A stretch of 5,800 nt of DNA from Hyphomonadaceae bacterium (lineage in GTDB: Bacteria; Pseudomonadota; Alphaproteobacteria; Caulobacterales; Aquidulcibacteraceae). The notes under the pieces were generated by a model. It had not been told where the DNA came from. It was given only the letters and a program-made list of their open reading frames with translations, and made no database searches. The DNA is taken from contig DPWD01000309.1 of assembly GCA_003526465.1 (NCBI GenBank), positions 1 through 5,800 on the forward strand. The letters run 5' to 3'. A program made the position numbers and the translations under genes. This document shows, one piece after another, positions 5,393 through 5,800 of this stretch (within the stretch, counting starts at the first letter, position 1; the number at the start of each line of letters is the position of its first letter).

Positions 5393-5800
5393 CTACGCGT
5401 TTTCCACGAACGGGTTCTTCCCCGCCTTCAGTTCCAGACGCACCGGCGTCGCGTGCAGTTCGAACGCCTCACGCAGCGCATTGACGAGATAGCGCTTGTA
5501 GCTTTCCGGCATGTCTTCGGCGCGCGAACAGAGCAACACGAAAGTCGGCGGGCGCGACTTGATCTGCGCCATGTAGCGCGGCTTGATGCGTTTGCCGCGC
5601 ACGGCGGGCGGGGGATGGCGCTCCACGGTGGCGTGCAGCCACTCGTTGAGGTCTTTGGTTTTGACCCGCGCGCTCCAGTCGCGATGGGCGGTTTCGACCG
5701 CCTTCATCAATCGTTCGAGTCCCACGCCCGCTTGCGCCGCCACTGTTGCGATCGGCGCCCCGCGCAGCTGCGGCAGGCTCTCGCGCGCGACCAGTTTCAT
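5393..5800 (-). CDS. der: Ribosome-assembly GTPase Der, C-terminal part (partial)
   Basis: These 135 residues are the end of Der (EngA), the two-GTPase-domain protein needed for 50S subunit maturation. Seen: the end of the second G domain (LPQLRGAP, then TVAAQAGVGLERLMKAV at about 19-35, holding the G5 region), followed by the KH-like C-terminal domain with the hallmark segments HPPPAVRGKRIKPRYMAQ (62-79), RPPTFVLLCSR (83-93), PESYKRYLVNALRE (98-111) and the close LKAGKNPF. The whole protein is normally about 440-490 residues, so most of the gene lies beyond 5800. The ATG at the edge is almost certainly an internal methionine, because homology continues upstream of it. The G5 motif reads AA where the family usually has SA. 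The stop (TAG) faces the lipoprotein stop, 11 bp apart, with no visible terminator between them. Confidence 0.93.
   Translation of the reverse strand: MKLVARESLPQLRGAPIATVAAQAGVGLERLMKAVETAHRDWSARVKTKDLNEWLHATVERHPPPAVRGKRIKPRYMAQIKSRPPTFVLLCSRAEDMPESYKRYLVNALREAFELHATPVRLELKAGKNPFVENA

Overview
The window is GC-rich DNA with short intergenic gaps. The C-terminal part of Der, the tRNA-Asp sequence and the general codon use point to an alphaproteobacterium. A Caulobacterales/Hyphomonadaceae-like host is my inference, not something the sequence proves. Nothing here indicates a prophage, an insertion sequence or a CRISPR array.

Layout from left to right. (1) 23-1939, plus strand: a 638-residue modular membrane protein made of a four-cysteine zinc ribbon, a DUF805 membrane domain, a further transmembrane helix, nine TPR units and a short acidic YD/G-type tail. 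The TPRs are encoded by a visibly homogenised 102-bp DNA repeat. (2) 2003-2608, plus strand: a compact MazEF-type toxin-antitoxin operon. A perfect inverted repeat overlaps its promoter. The ribbon-helix-helix antitoxin gene overlaps the MazF-like endoribonuclease gene, and the transcript may be leaderless. (3) 2727-4165, minus strand: a zinc-less MDR oxidoreductase followed by a membrane-anchored SH3-like protein, separated by 89 bp. They may be co-transcribed. (4) 4297-4373, plus strand: a complete tRNA-Asp(GUC) gene with encoded CCA. (5) 4497-5381, plus strand: a lipoprotein of unrecognised family with four cysteines beyond the lipobox. (6) 5393-5800, minus strand: the C-terminal 135 residues of the ribosome-assembly GTPase Der, cut by the window edge and convergent with the lipoprotein gene (11 bp between stop codons).

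The genes do not form one obvious pathway. Housekeeping loci (tRNA-Asp, der) sit beside accessory ones (TA module, TPR protein). I did not find a convincing wholly new system. The items most worth following up are the zinc ribbon-DUF805-TPR architecture with its near-identical 102-bp repeats, and the palindromic, apparently leaderless promoter of the toxin-antitoxin operon.
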